A stretch of 8,063 nt of DNA from Firmicutes bacterium UBA5010 (GCA_002396645.1 DGYI01000032.1:1-8063); one strand, 5' to 3'; shown: positions 1-5,965, counted from the first letter of the stretch. Translations and numbers: made by a program. Notes: generated from the sequence alone by a model not told the origin.

Positions 1-1142
1 GCAGGCATACGCCCATAGTTTCCATCTACACGCATAGCTCCGTCACGATGATATTCATTAACTTCAACCTTCGCACGGTTAACCGGAATATGATTATGGT
101 TAACTCCCAGACGATAACGCTGTGCATCACCATAAGCAAATAATCTGCCCTGTAGGAACTTATCAGGAGAAAAACCTATACCAGGGACAACATGTGCTGG
201 TGTAAAAGCAGACTGCTCAACTTCTGCAAAGTAATTCTCCGGATTGCGATTAAGCTCAAGAACACCAACTTCAATCAGCGGAAACTCTTTATGTCTCCAT
301 ATCTTTGTAATATCAAAAGGATTTTCATAATGATTTTTTGCCTGTTCCTCAGTCATGATTTGAACAAACATAGTCCATCTTGGGAAATCACCTTTTTCAA
401 TAGACTCAAACAAATCTCTTCCATGACTTTCACGGTCAGTTCCGCAAACCTTAGCTGCTTCTTCATTAGTAAGGTTTTTAACGCCTTGCTGCGTATGGAA
501 ATGGAATTTACACCACACACGCTCGTTTTTATCATTGTAAAAAGAGAATGTATGCTCACCATAAAAATGCATATTTCTAAATGACGCAGGAATGCCTCTG
601 TCTGACATGACAATTGTTCTTTGATGGAAAGTTTCAGGCAACAAAGTCCAGAAATCCCAGTTGTTCTGTGCTGAACGCATACCTGTTCTCGGATCACGCT
701 TAACTGCACGATTCAAGTCAGAAAAATTATGTACATCTCTTATAAAGAAAGTAGGTGTGTTGTTTCCTACAAGGTCCCAGTTACCTTCTTCTGTATAGAA
801 TTTTACAGCAACCCCGCGAATATCTCTTTCCGCATCAGCGGCACCGCGCTCTCCGGCTACGGTAGAAAAACGAACAAAGAGATCTGTCTTTTTACCGGGC
901 TGTAAAACCTTTGCTTTTGTATATTTAGAAATATCTCCGGTTACTGTGAAGTTTCCGTAAGCTCCCCAGCCTTTGGCGTGCATACGTCTCTCCGGAATAA
1001 CTTCTCGATTGAAGTGTGCCATTTTTTCTAACAGCCATACATCCTGCATAACAACAGGTCCACGAGGTCCTGCCGTTATGGCGTTTTCATTGTCCGCAAC
1101 AGGAGCACCCACTTCATTTGTTAATTTCTTTTTCTCATCCAT
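1..1142 (-). CDS. katA: Monofunctional heme catalase, C-terminus cut by window edge
   Basis: Hydrogen peroxide disproportionation (2 H2O2 to 2 H2O + O2) by a cytoplasmic heme enzyme. The frame is open from ATG at 1142 to the window edge and gives 380 residues; small-subunit catalases are usually about 480-500, so roughly the last 100-120 are missing. Visible landmarks are the distal His55 in the IPERRMHAKG segment, Asn128 in VGNNTP, and the proximal heme-ligand Tyr337 in RLFAYGDAQRYRLG; the His-Asn-Tyr spacing agrees with bovine catalase (75/148/358). The start is fixed by AAAGGAGG at 1150-1157, seven bases upstream. The YGDAQRYRLG form and the small size suggest a clade 3 (KatA-like) enzyme. 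It lies 50 bp after the membrane-protein gene and in the same direction as the upstream PerR-like gene, which fits peroxide-responsive control. Family assignment is very safe; the exact symbol is less so. Confidence 0.97.
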   Translation of the reverse strand, partial: MDEKKKLTNEVGAPVADNENAITAGPRGPVVMQDVWLLEKMAHFNREVIPERRMHAKGWGAYGNFTVTGDISKYTKAKVLQPGKKTDLFVRFSTVAGERGAADAERDIRGVAVKFYTEEGNWDLVGNNTPTFFIRDVHNFSDLNRAVKRDPRTGMRSAQNNWDFWTLLPETFHQRTIVMSDRGIPASFRNMHFYGEHTFSFYNDKNERVWCKFHFHTQQGVKNLTNEEAAKVCGTDRESHGRDLFESIEKGDFPRWTMFVQIMTEEQAKNHYENPFDITKIWRHKEFPLIEVGVLELNRNPENYFAEVEQSAFTPAHVVPGIGFSPDKFLQGRLFAYGDAQRYRLGVNHNHIPVNRAKVEVNEYHRDGAMRVDGNYGRMP

Positions 1143-1192
1143 ATAAAATCCTCCTTTTATTAAATTATTTATAGAAAGTGTATCTGACAAAA

Positions 1193-1852
1193 CTATATTA
1201 AAGAAAAACCCATAAGTATAATAGCTACGTAAGCGCAGCTTTTAGGAAGCATAAGCATCCCAATTTTAGGATTTTTATGTGCGTAAAGAACAACAGGCAA
1301 ATAGAAAGCAAAGCTTACAAAAACAGTAAGTCCCAGAAAAGCCAAACCACTTGGTTTATGTATTCCTCCATAAGTAAAAAGCACTGTAACGAAAGCTCCT
1401 AAAAGGAAAAACGGGATGTTTCGCAAGATTGCCCAGTTGTACGGCGTAGTGCTTGTCCACTTATTTTGAGGCATAATACACAGAACAATACGAAGAATAA
1501 CAAGCATAGTTACAATAACAGTAGTTAAGGTAAGACTTAGTTCATAATAATGTAGCCCTAAAAACCATAAGCCTGCATAAAAAATTGTCATTGTTACAGA
1601 TGTAATCATTTTGCCAACGCCCATATACTTTTCATAATCTTTTTTACTGTCCCACATAGCTGCTATCCTTGGAATCAAATGAAAAGAATCTCCAAATCCT
1701 AAAATAAAAGCAAGTATTCCAAAATAGAATCTAAAGCTGTTTGGCAATGCACTAAAGCTAAAAACGAAAGCCAAAATGAATACGGTGCTAAGATATATTA
1801 CATCAAAAGTTGTTTCAACTATTTTTATGATTTTTTTCTTATTATACAGCAA
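1193..1852 (-). CDS. Uncharacterised seven-helix membrane protein between perR-like gene and catalase
   Basis: I do not recognise a named family. The product from TTG 1852 is 219 residues: a short basic N-terminus, then about seven hydrophobic segments (roughly residues 18-34, 42-60, 82-100, 105-125, 141-160, 167-188, 195-218). The frame extends upstream to another TTG at 1873, inside the preceding gene, but AGGAGG at 1859-1864 lies exactly six bases before TTG 1852, so I chose the latter. Striking polar patches are GDSFHLIPR (54-62), at the end of helix 2, and a PQN...W...RNIPF stretch (about 128-148) between helices 4 and 5. Buried Asp, His and Arg suggest proton, metal or cofactor handling, but that is inference. 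One base separates its start from the regulator's stop, so translation is probably coupled. The neighbours imply a role in oxidative or metal stress. Confidence 0.85.
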   Translation of the reverse strand: MLYNKKKIIKIVETTFDVIYLSTVFILAFVFSFSALPNSFRFYFGILAFILGFGDSFHLIPRIAAMWDSKKDYEKYMGVGKMITSVTMTIFYAGLWFLGLHYYELSLTLTTVIVTMLVILRIVLCIMPQNKWTSTTPYNWAILRNIPFFLLGAFVTVLFTYGGIHKPSGLAFLGLTVFVSFAFYLPVVLYAHKNPKIGMLMLPKSCAYVAIILMGFSLI

Positions 1853-1853
1853 G

Positions 1854-2237
1854 TTATTCCTCCTCTGTCTCAAAGTTCTTTCCAGAACATTCAGGGCATA
1901 TATAACTTATATTTAAGTCAAACGAGACAATATCACATAGTATTTGCGACTTTAAAAAATCCTTTAAATCAGGCACAAATAAATCTGATGTAACACCGCA
2001 TTTAATACAAACTGCATGATCATGAGGTTTAGTATTCCATTCATAAAAGTCGGGAGCATCTGCTCTGTATACTCTTCTAATCATTTTTTGGTCAGAAAAA
2101 TAATTCAGGTTACGATAAACCGTACCTAATGCTAATTTAGGAAATTGAGGTTTTAGAGCCCAAAAAACATCTTCAGCTGTGAAGTGATCTTTTGAGTTTT
2201 TTAAAATTTCAAGTATCGCTTGTTGTAATTTCGTCAT
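1854..2237 (-). CDS. perR: Fur-family metalloregulator, PerR-like (short N-terminus)
   Basis: Metal-dependent dimeric repressor, probably a peroxide sensor. The 127-residue product has the winged-helix recognition segment ALGTVYRNL (36-44), a metal site and a structural zinc site. Hand alignment to Bacillus subtilis PerR places His18, His72, His74 and Asp85 at PerR His37, His91, His93 and Asp104. CxxC pairs at Cys77/Cys80 and Cys114/Cys117 match the zinc site. The PerR Asp85 position is Glu66 here. The protein starts at what is PerR residue ~20, so the first DNA-binding-domain helix is missing. ATG 2237 is chosen because AAGGTG ends six bases before it; a TTG at 2252 is in frame but lacks a spaced ribosome site, and TAA lies just upstream, so no longer N-terminus is hidden. 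Catalase downstream favours PerR over Fur or Zur; the symbol is an inference. Confidence 0.88.
   Translation of the reverse strand: MTKLQQAILEILKNSKDHFTAEDVFWALKPQFPKLALGTVYRNLNYFSDQKMIRRVYRADAPDFYEWNTKPHDHAVCIKCGVTSDLFVPDLKDFLKSQILCDIVSFDLNISYICPECSGKNFETEEE
1859..1864 (-). promoter_or_regulatory. Shine-Dalgarno that fixes the membrane-protein start
   Basis: AGGAGG on the minus strand sits inside the last codons of the Fur/PerR-like gene (its Glu-Glu-Glu tail) and ends six bases before TTG 1852. The ribosome site is thus embedded in the upstream coding sequence, which supports translational coupling and rules against the TTG at 1873. Confidence 0.8.
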
Positions 2238-2262
2238 AAAAAACACCTTCAATATTTATTTT

Positions 2263-2283
2263 TAGGAATAAGAACTATTCCTA
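2263..2283. promoter_or_regulatory. Inverted repeat, candidate Fur/PerR operator
   Basis: Perfect 8-bp arms TAGGAATA (2263-2270) and TATTCCTA (2276-2283) flank the 5-bp centre AGAAC. The element begins three bases after the -10 box of the promoter below and so covers the expected transcription start. It matches the PerR-box consensus only partly (8 of 14 positions by hand in a 7-1-7 alignment), so the binding protein is inferred from position beside the regulator's own promoter. Confidence 0.6.
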
Positions 2284-2286
2284 TTT

Positions 2287-2315
2287 ATAATATCATAAAG
2301 CATAAAAGCTGTCAA
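2287..2315 (-). promoter_or_regulatory. Sigma-A promoter of the perR-like/membrane/catalase genes
   Basis: On the minus strand a perfect -35 TTGACA (2310-2315), a 17-base spacer and -10 TATTAT (2287-2292, one mismatch to TATAAT). The start of transcription should fall near 2280, about 43 bases before ATG 2237. No terminator is seen from here to the catalase, so it may drive all three genes. Confidence 0.8.
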
Positions 2316-2363
2316 TATTTTTGTGTTGCAGCAGTTTTCAGCTTGATATTATTCACTGTTATG

Positions 2364-3164
2364 TCAAACAGCGTTTAAATCCCGTTTTTCAAAAGCTTTA
2401 AATGCTATATACAAAAATACAAGACTAAATATCAAACTTATTAGTACAAATAAAATGTCCAGTTTACCCTCCAGTAAATCAACCGCTCTAAAATATTTAA
2501 GAGGTACAATGATTTTCAATAATTTTGCCCAATTAAAAATATCATATATAACTGAAATTATGTATGTCAGCATAAATATTTTATAGCTATTGCTAATACC
2601 TTTTTCAGTTTTACTTGTAAATGAGGCTAAAAATATTGACATTGAAAAAAACAATATTCCTATCATAATATTTGATGTTGCAAATAAAATCATTTCCTTC
2701 ACAATTGTGTTATCAATATCTAAGATTATAAATGCAGCATAAGAAAAAATTAGATTTAATATACAAAATACAAATAAATAAGTAAACGCTGCTAAAATTT
2801 TATTAAACAATATATATGAACGGGTACACGGCTTGGTAAATATAAATTCATATGTTTTATCTATACTTTCTCTTGCTACCGAATTTGAGCCTAATTGAAT
2901 TGCATAAATTATAGTAAATATAAAAATATAATTTTCAAGCACTGAATAAAATCCTCCAACACTTAATATATCAACCTCTCCCATTCCGAATACTATTAAT
3001 ATTATTTTAGGAATTTTTTCTAAAATTATTGCCATTTCACTGCCCGTACTCCCGCTGACACCTAAAAATTTTGTCATTCCTATAACTAATAAAAATGCCA
3101 ATACAATAATCCAAAATATAAACGTCTTTAAACCAATTTTCAAATCATGCTTATATATATTCAT
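2364..3164 (-). CDS. ABC-2 type transporter permease (second of a tandem pair)
   Basis: Integral membrane half of an ABC exporter, 266 residues, about six hydrophobic segments (near 14-34, 75-97, 118-147, 158-183, 193-212, 238-258). It has the large extracytoplasmic stretch between helices 1 and 2 seen in ABC-2 (NosY/COG1277-like) permeases. After helix 2 comes a cytoplasmic segment with ARES...FIFTKPCTRSYI, shared in pattern with its neighbour, and PLKYF near residue 220. ATG 3164 follows AGGAGGT at a five-base spacing. It is the last gene of the LytTR operon, 10 bp after the paralogous permease, and would form a heterodimeric pore with it, powered by the ATPase two genes upstream. No intrinsic terminator follows, so some read-through toward the perR-like gene is possible. 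Substrate unknown. Confidence 0.88.
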   Translation of the reverse strand: MNIYKHDLKIGLKTFIFWIIVLAFLLVIGMTKFLGVSGSTGSEMAIILEKIPKIILIVFGMGEVDILSVGGFYSVLENYIFIFTIIYAIQLGSNSVARESIDKTYEFIFTKPCTRSYILFNKILAAFTYLFVFCILNLIFSYAAFIILDIDNTIVKEMILFATSNIMIGILFFSMSIFLASFTSKTEKGISNSYKIFMLTYIISVIYDIFNWAKLLKIIVPLKYFRAVDLLEGKLDILFVLISLIFSLVFLYIAFKAFEKRDLNAV

Positions 3165-3174
3165 AACAGACCTC

Positions 3175-3975
3175 CTATACAGATACTATATCTTCGCTGC
3201 AATATTTTTTTATCGACAGCAATATTGATACAGCAATTAAAATAATTGCAAAAACAACTAATTTAATATCAAATGAACCATCATGCACAACGTGTTCCGG
3301 TCCAAAATATTTAAGCGGTGCCAGAAAATATAAATATTCTTTTTCTAACAGATTCATAAGTGCTGACAATATAAATGCCATAATTCCAAAAGAACTTGCA
3401 ATAACCGAAACAGATCTTATTTTTTTGAATGTAACGGAAACAAATATACCAAATGATAAAAATACTATCTGTGTAAAAAAAGGGGCCGATAGAAGCTGTA
3501 AAGTCTCAAGAGTGAATTTATAGCCTTCTTCATCAGCAAAAAATATCATTGTTGTACATAAAATATAAATTAAGTTGCTTAAAATAAATGCTGTTATACA
3601 TGCAGCCAGCTTATAAAAGTAAATCTGTATTCTGCCAATAGGTTTAGCCATAATAAAATCCATACATTTATTTCTTTTCTCTCTTGAAAATATATCAACT
3701 GAAATTGAAACAGCCATTATTGCAAACATTAACCCTAAATATGTAAAGCTAAAAGCATAAAATGGCTCAACACCAAACAAATTATCCAGATTAAATCCAA
3801 ATGCCGTCAAAAATTCCGGTGGAAAATTATTAAATAATTCTACCAATTCTTCGCCGCCATCCTGAAAAACCGGGTATACAGCAAGCATAAAAACAGCTAA
3901 AGTTATTATTATGCTAAATGTCCACCAAAAACAAGATTTCATTACGTTTTTAAGTTCAAACAAGTAAATATTCAT
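3175..3975 (-). CDS. ABC-2 type transporter permease (first of a tandem pair)
   Basis: A 266-residue membrane protein with about six helices. It begins MNIY like its downstream neighbour, followed by an acidic and basic stretch and a first helix near residues 15-36. An extracytoplasmic segment (about 37-70) is rich in acidic and phenylalanine residues. The cytoplasmic SREKRN...FIMAKPIGRIQIY stretch (about 98-120) and APLKYFGPEH near residue 220 correspond in place and pattern to the second permease, so the two are diverged duplicates of equal length. Its start at ATG 3975 is supported by GGGAGG seven bases upstream. It lies 18 bp after the ATPase gene. The family (ABC-2, NosY/COG1277-like) is clear from pattern; direction is presumably export. 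Confidence 0.88.
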   Translation of the reverse strand: MNIYLFELKNVMKSCFWWTFSIIITLAVFMLAVYPVFQDGGEELVELFNNFPPEFLTAFGFNLDNLFGVEPFYAFSFTYLGLMFAIMAVSISVDIFSREKRNKCMDFIMAKPIGRIQIYFYKLAACITAFILSNLIYILCTTMIFFADEEGYKFTLETLQLLSAPFFTQIVFLSFGIFVSVTFKKIRSVSVIASSFGIMAFILSALMNLLEKEYLYFLAPLKYFGPEHVVHDGSFDIKLVVFAIILIAVSILLSIKKYCSEDIVSV

Positions 3976-3993
3976 TTTGCTTCCTCCCTAATT

Positions 3994-4869
3994 CTAAGAA
4001 TAATAATGCATAAATATTTCTTCTAGCTCAGGGTCAGAAATATCAATATTTTTTATGCTATATTTTACAACTTCATTTAAAAGTGAATTACAATCACCTT
4101 TATATATAAAGCTGATATTTTGACCATTTATATTTATATTAGTGATTCCGTCAAGATTAAGATTTTTATAGCTTTCATTATCAAAAACAGTAATAGATAC
4201 CTTTTTATATGAATCTCTTTGTAAATCACTTATTTTTTGGGTTTGAATTATTTTTCCTTCCCTAATAATTGCAACTCTGTCACAAATACGCTGTACCTCG
4301 GATAATATATGTGAAGAGAATAAAACTGTCGCTCCATTTTTATTTTCTGCCATGATGATATCAAAAAACTTCTTTTGCATAAGAGGATCCAGCCCACTTG
4401 TTGGCTCATCTAAAACTATTAATTTCGGGCTGTGCAGAAGTCCTTGAATAATACCTGTTTTCTTTTTATTGCCTAAGCTCATGTCCTCAATTTTTTTATT
4501 TAAATCAAGCTCCAGCTCATTAGCTAAATAATTAATTTTATCAGAGCAATCCTTTTTATAAAAACTTGCAGAATAATTTAGCAAATCTATAGCCTTCATA
4601 TTATCATAATAAAACACCTCACTTGGTAAATAACCAACTGTCATCAAAATTTTCTTTTTATCCTTTTCACAGTCTAAATTAAAAATTTTAGCTTCCCCGC
4701 TTGTCTTGTAAATTAAACCGAGCAAAGTTCTTATAGTTGTTGATTTTCCGGAACCGTTAGGGCCTATGAATCCAAAAATTTCACCTTCTTCCACCCTTAA
4801 GTTTACATCAATTATACCTCTTGATTTTCCATAGTATTTAGTAAGATTATTAGTTTCAATAGCATACAT
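3994..4869 (-). CDS. ABC transporter ATP-binding protein (exporter type)
   Basis: Cytoplasmic ATPase subunit, 291 residues, that powers the two permeases downstream. Walker A is GPNGSGKST (36-44), signature SLGNKKK (131-137, a variant of LSGGQ common in drug and peptide exporter ATPases), Walker B LIVLDEP (150-156), D-loop SGLD (158-161) and switch His187 in FSSH. The Q-loop position reads GYLPSE (79-84) with no glutamine, as in several DrrA/BcrA-like subfamilies. After about residue 215 comes a roughly 75-residue C-terminal extension ending DPELEEIFMHYYS, typical of this group. GGAGG precedes ATG 4869 by seven bases. It sits 14 bp after the DUF3021-like gene and 18 bp before the first permease. 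BcrA/DrrA-like resistance or bacteriocin immunity is plausible but not shown. Confidence 0.95.
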   Translation of the reverse strand: MYAIETNNLTKYYGKSRGIIDVNLRVEEGEIFGFIGPNGSGKSTTIRTLLGLIYKTSGEAKIFNLDCEKDKKKILMTVGYLPSEVFYYDNMKAIDLLNYSASFYKKDCSDKINYLANELELDLNKKIEDMSLGNKKKTGIIQGLLHSPKLIVLDEPTSGLDPLMQKKFFDIIMAENKNGATVLFSSHILSEVQRICDRVAIIREGKIIQTQKISDLQRDSYKKVSITVFDNESYKNLNLDGITNININGQNISFIYKGDCNSLLNEVVKYSIKNIDISDPELEEIFMHYYS

Positions 4870-4883
4870 AATATATCCTCCAA

Positions 4884-5336
4884 TTAATATTTTTTATAAT
4901 TTGATTGAAAATCCTGCAAAGCTTTATTCATCCTTTTTGTTTCATAATTTATACTTATTTTAAAAGCTATAAAAAACATACATATAGCTATTATATTTAC
5001 AATATACATAAATAAATTGCACCAATTACCAAATTCGTCAAACCAATTAAAATATTCTATAAAAAGTATGCTTAAACAAATATTGATAATTGCCCAAATA
5101 GATGTTCTTTTTAGACTAATATTATGCTTTGAAAATATTATGCTTTGAAACAAACCTAATATTCCACACAAAGACATTATCTGAATAATTGTTATAAAAT
5201 CAATAGAATGATTTACAAATCCATATTTTAATACAGAAAAAAGCATGTAAAATATAACATAGAACACAAAATATATTCCGCTTGTTGTTTTACCTTCGTA
5301 TACACGAGCAAAAAATGCATAATACAAATTTTTCAT
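4884..5336 (-). CDS. Four-helix membrane protein, DUF3021-like, partner of LytTR regulator
   Basis: A 150-residue protein with four hydrophobic segments (about 20-40, 47-68, 77-96, 106-127), a basic cytoplasmic-looking stretch SKHNISLKR between helices 2 and 3, and a charged C-terminal tail (NKALQDFQSNYKK). The size, helix count, an LKR...W start to helix 3 with WF at its end, and the tail resemble DUF3021 proteins, which are usually encoded next to a small LytTR regulator. In studied LytTR regulatory systems (for example HdrRM and BrsRM of Streptococcus mutans) the membrane partner holds the regulator inactive; the same role here is inference. ATG 5336 has AAGGAGGT just upstream. The gene follows the LytTR gene by 18 bp and precedes the ATPase by 14 bp. 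It could instead be an accessory transporter subunit. Confidence 0.65.
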   Translation of the reverse strand: MKNLYYAFFARVYEGKTTSGIYFVFYVIFYMLFSVLKYGFVNHSIDFITIIQIMSLCGILGLFQSIIFSKHNISLKRTSIWAIINICLSILFIEYFNWFDEFGNWCNLFMYIVNIIAICMFFIAFKISINYETKRMNKALQDFQSNYKKY

Positions 5337-5354
5337 AAACTAACCTCCTTCAAC

Positions 5355-5795
5355 CTAATCGTATAAGCCAAGCCTATTTTTAAGAAGCTGTGCATAATGT
5401 CTTGATACTATAAGCTTTTCATTATTATTTAAAGTCAACTCAACTCTGCTGTTAAATAGATTCTTTAGATTTCTGACATGCTGTAGATTTACTACCTGAG
5501 ACTTGCCTATTCGCAAGAATCCAAAATTAATAAATTTACTTTCAATCAGCTGTAATGTTTCAGATGTTTCATAGACACTGTCTCTGGTATATAAAAATAT
5601 CTTATTATCTACAGCATCGGCATATAATATTTCTTGAGGGGTTAGCATTGTAACATTTCCATCCATTTTGGCAGGCAATTTAAGAGTTTGTTCCTTTAAT
5701 ATGCTTAATACTTCCAGCATCTCATCATCAATATACTTACATCTCAGAACAATTTCGTTTTCTTCACAATCAACATGCTCAACTGTTATCTTCAA
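5355..5795 (-). CDS. Single-domain LytTR-family transcriptional regulator
   Basis: A DNA-binding protein of 146 residues without a response-regulator receiver domain. An N-terminal region of about 44 residues (MKITVEHVDCEEN...) precedes the LytTR domain (about 45-142). Hallmarks are EILYADAVDNKIFLYT (55-70), then FLRIGKSQVVNL, a central VELTLNNNEKL strand pair and VSRHYAQLLKNRLG. I place the start at TTG 5795: GAGGTG ends six bases before it, and family members commonly begin with MKIT or similar. GTG at 5804 is the alternative and adds three residues. It is the first gene of a five-gene unit with a membrane protein and ABC exporter, and probably activates its own promoter through repeats at 5870-5899. 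Lack of a receiver domain means the signal is likely delivered by protein interaction, not phosphorylation. Confidence 0.92.
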   Translation of the reverse strand: MKITVEHVDCEENEIVLRCKYIDDEMLEVLSILKEQTLKLPAKMDGNVTMLTPQEILYADAVDNKIFLYTRDSVYETSETLQLIESKFINFGFLRIGKSQVVNLQHVRNLKNLFNSRVELTLNNNEKLIVSRHYAQLLKNRLGLYD

Positions 5796-5801
5796 ATATG
5801 T

Positions 5802-5807
5802 CACCTC
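5802..5807 (-). promoter_or_regulatory. Shine-Dalgarno deciding the LytTR start
   Basis: GAGGTG on the minus strand, six bases before TTG 5795. It contains the alternative GTG start (5804-5802). That GTG would have to use AAGG further upstream, a weaker match, so TTG is preferred. Confidence 0.6.
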
Positions 5808-5829
5808 GCATCCTTCATAATATATTCAT

Positions 5830-5858
5830 AGTATATAAAAAAATCCATCAACAAACAA
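5830..5858 (-). promoter_or_regulatory. Candidate sigma-A promoter of the LytTR/ABC operon
   Basis: On the minus strand -10 TATACT (5830-5835, one mismatch), a 17-base spacer and a poor -35 TTGTTT (5853-5858). A weak -35 with a good -10 fits a promoter that needs an activator, here possibly the LytTR protein. Predicted transcription start is near 5823. Confidence 0.55.
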
Positions 5859-5887
5859 TAGCTGTATGCTAAGTTGCCAATGGATTT
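5837..5887 (-). terminator. Second terminator-like hairpin enclosing the LytTR-operon -35
   Basis: Read on the minus strand: AAATCCAT (5887-5880), a three-base bulge, CAAC (5876-5873), a 20-base loop, GTTG (5852-5849), ATGGATTT (5848-5841), then four more T. Arms pair perfectly over 8 + 4 bp. The long loop makes it weaker than the atp terminator. It would act on read-through from the atp genes; transcripts from the promoter at 5830-5858 start after it. Confidence 0.45.
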
Positions 5888-5899
5888 AGTTAAGTTGCA
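5870..5899. repeat. Paired direct repeat, candidate LytTR binding site
   Basis: On the plus strand TAAGTTGCC (5870-5878) and TAAGTTGCA (5891-5899), 8 of 9 identical, separated by 12 bp, so a 21-bp period or two helical turns. LytTR regulators such as AgrA bind two 9-bp direct repeats with a GTT core and a 12-13 bp spacer; the layout and core agree, although the eighth position (C) departs from the consensus. The proximal copy ends 11 bp upstream of the -35 box of the LytTR operon. The repeats read opposite to the direction of transcription. Confidence 0.55.
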
Positions 5900-5907
5900 A
5901 AATATTG

Positions 5908-5940
5908 AAAAAACAAATCGCTGAGTTCTCAACGATTTGT
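5908..5940 (-). terminator. Intrinsic terminator of the atp operon
   Basis: Minus strand: ACAAATCG (5940-5933) pairs perfectly with CGATTTGT (5920-5913), extended inside by a T-G wobble and TGA/TCA over a short GAAC loop, then a run of T (5912-5908, continuing the stem's last T). It lies 25 bp after the atpC stop. Confidence 0.9.
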
Positions 5941-5965
5941 TTCAAAATTTTATTATCTGTTAAAT

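Noticed and set aside
192..584. Plus-strand open frame of 130 codons inside the catalase gene
   Set aside because: It lies wholly antisense to a clearly conserved catalase, with no ribosome site or recognisable domain; the same holds for plus-strand frames within 7291-7884 over atpD.
353..709. Minus-strand 118-codon frame overlapping catalase
   Set aside because: It is a different frame of the same strand; the catalase frame is continuous and carries all conserved motifs.
1159..1173. AT-rich palindrome-like sequence before catalase as a PerR box, with TTGTCA and TAATTT as its own promoter
   Set aside because: Only 8 of 14 PerR-box positions agree in a very AT-rich stretch, and the -10 matches 3 of 6. 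Not strong enough to annotate.
1853..1873. Longer N-terminus of the membrane protein from TTG 1873
   Set aside because: It would overlap the regulator gene, and the well-placed AGGAGG lies inside that extension, six bases before TTG 1852.
2238..2252. Longer Fur-family start at TTG 2252
   Set aside because: No spaced ribosome site precedes it, whereas AAGGTG is correctly placed for ATG 2237.
2356..2371. CTGTT...AACAG hairpin at the end of the last permease gene as a terminator
   Set aside because: The stem is five base pairs, overlaps the stop codon and has no T-run.
5805..5965. Riboswitch, tRNA, small gene or CRISPR-like repeats in the atpC-LytTR interval
   Set aside because: The interval is explained by a terminator, a second hairpin, one repeat pair and a promoter; no RNA-gene structure or start with ribosome site was seen.
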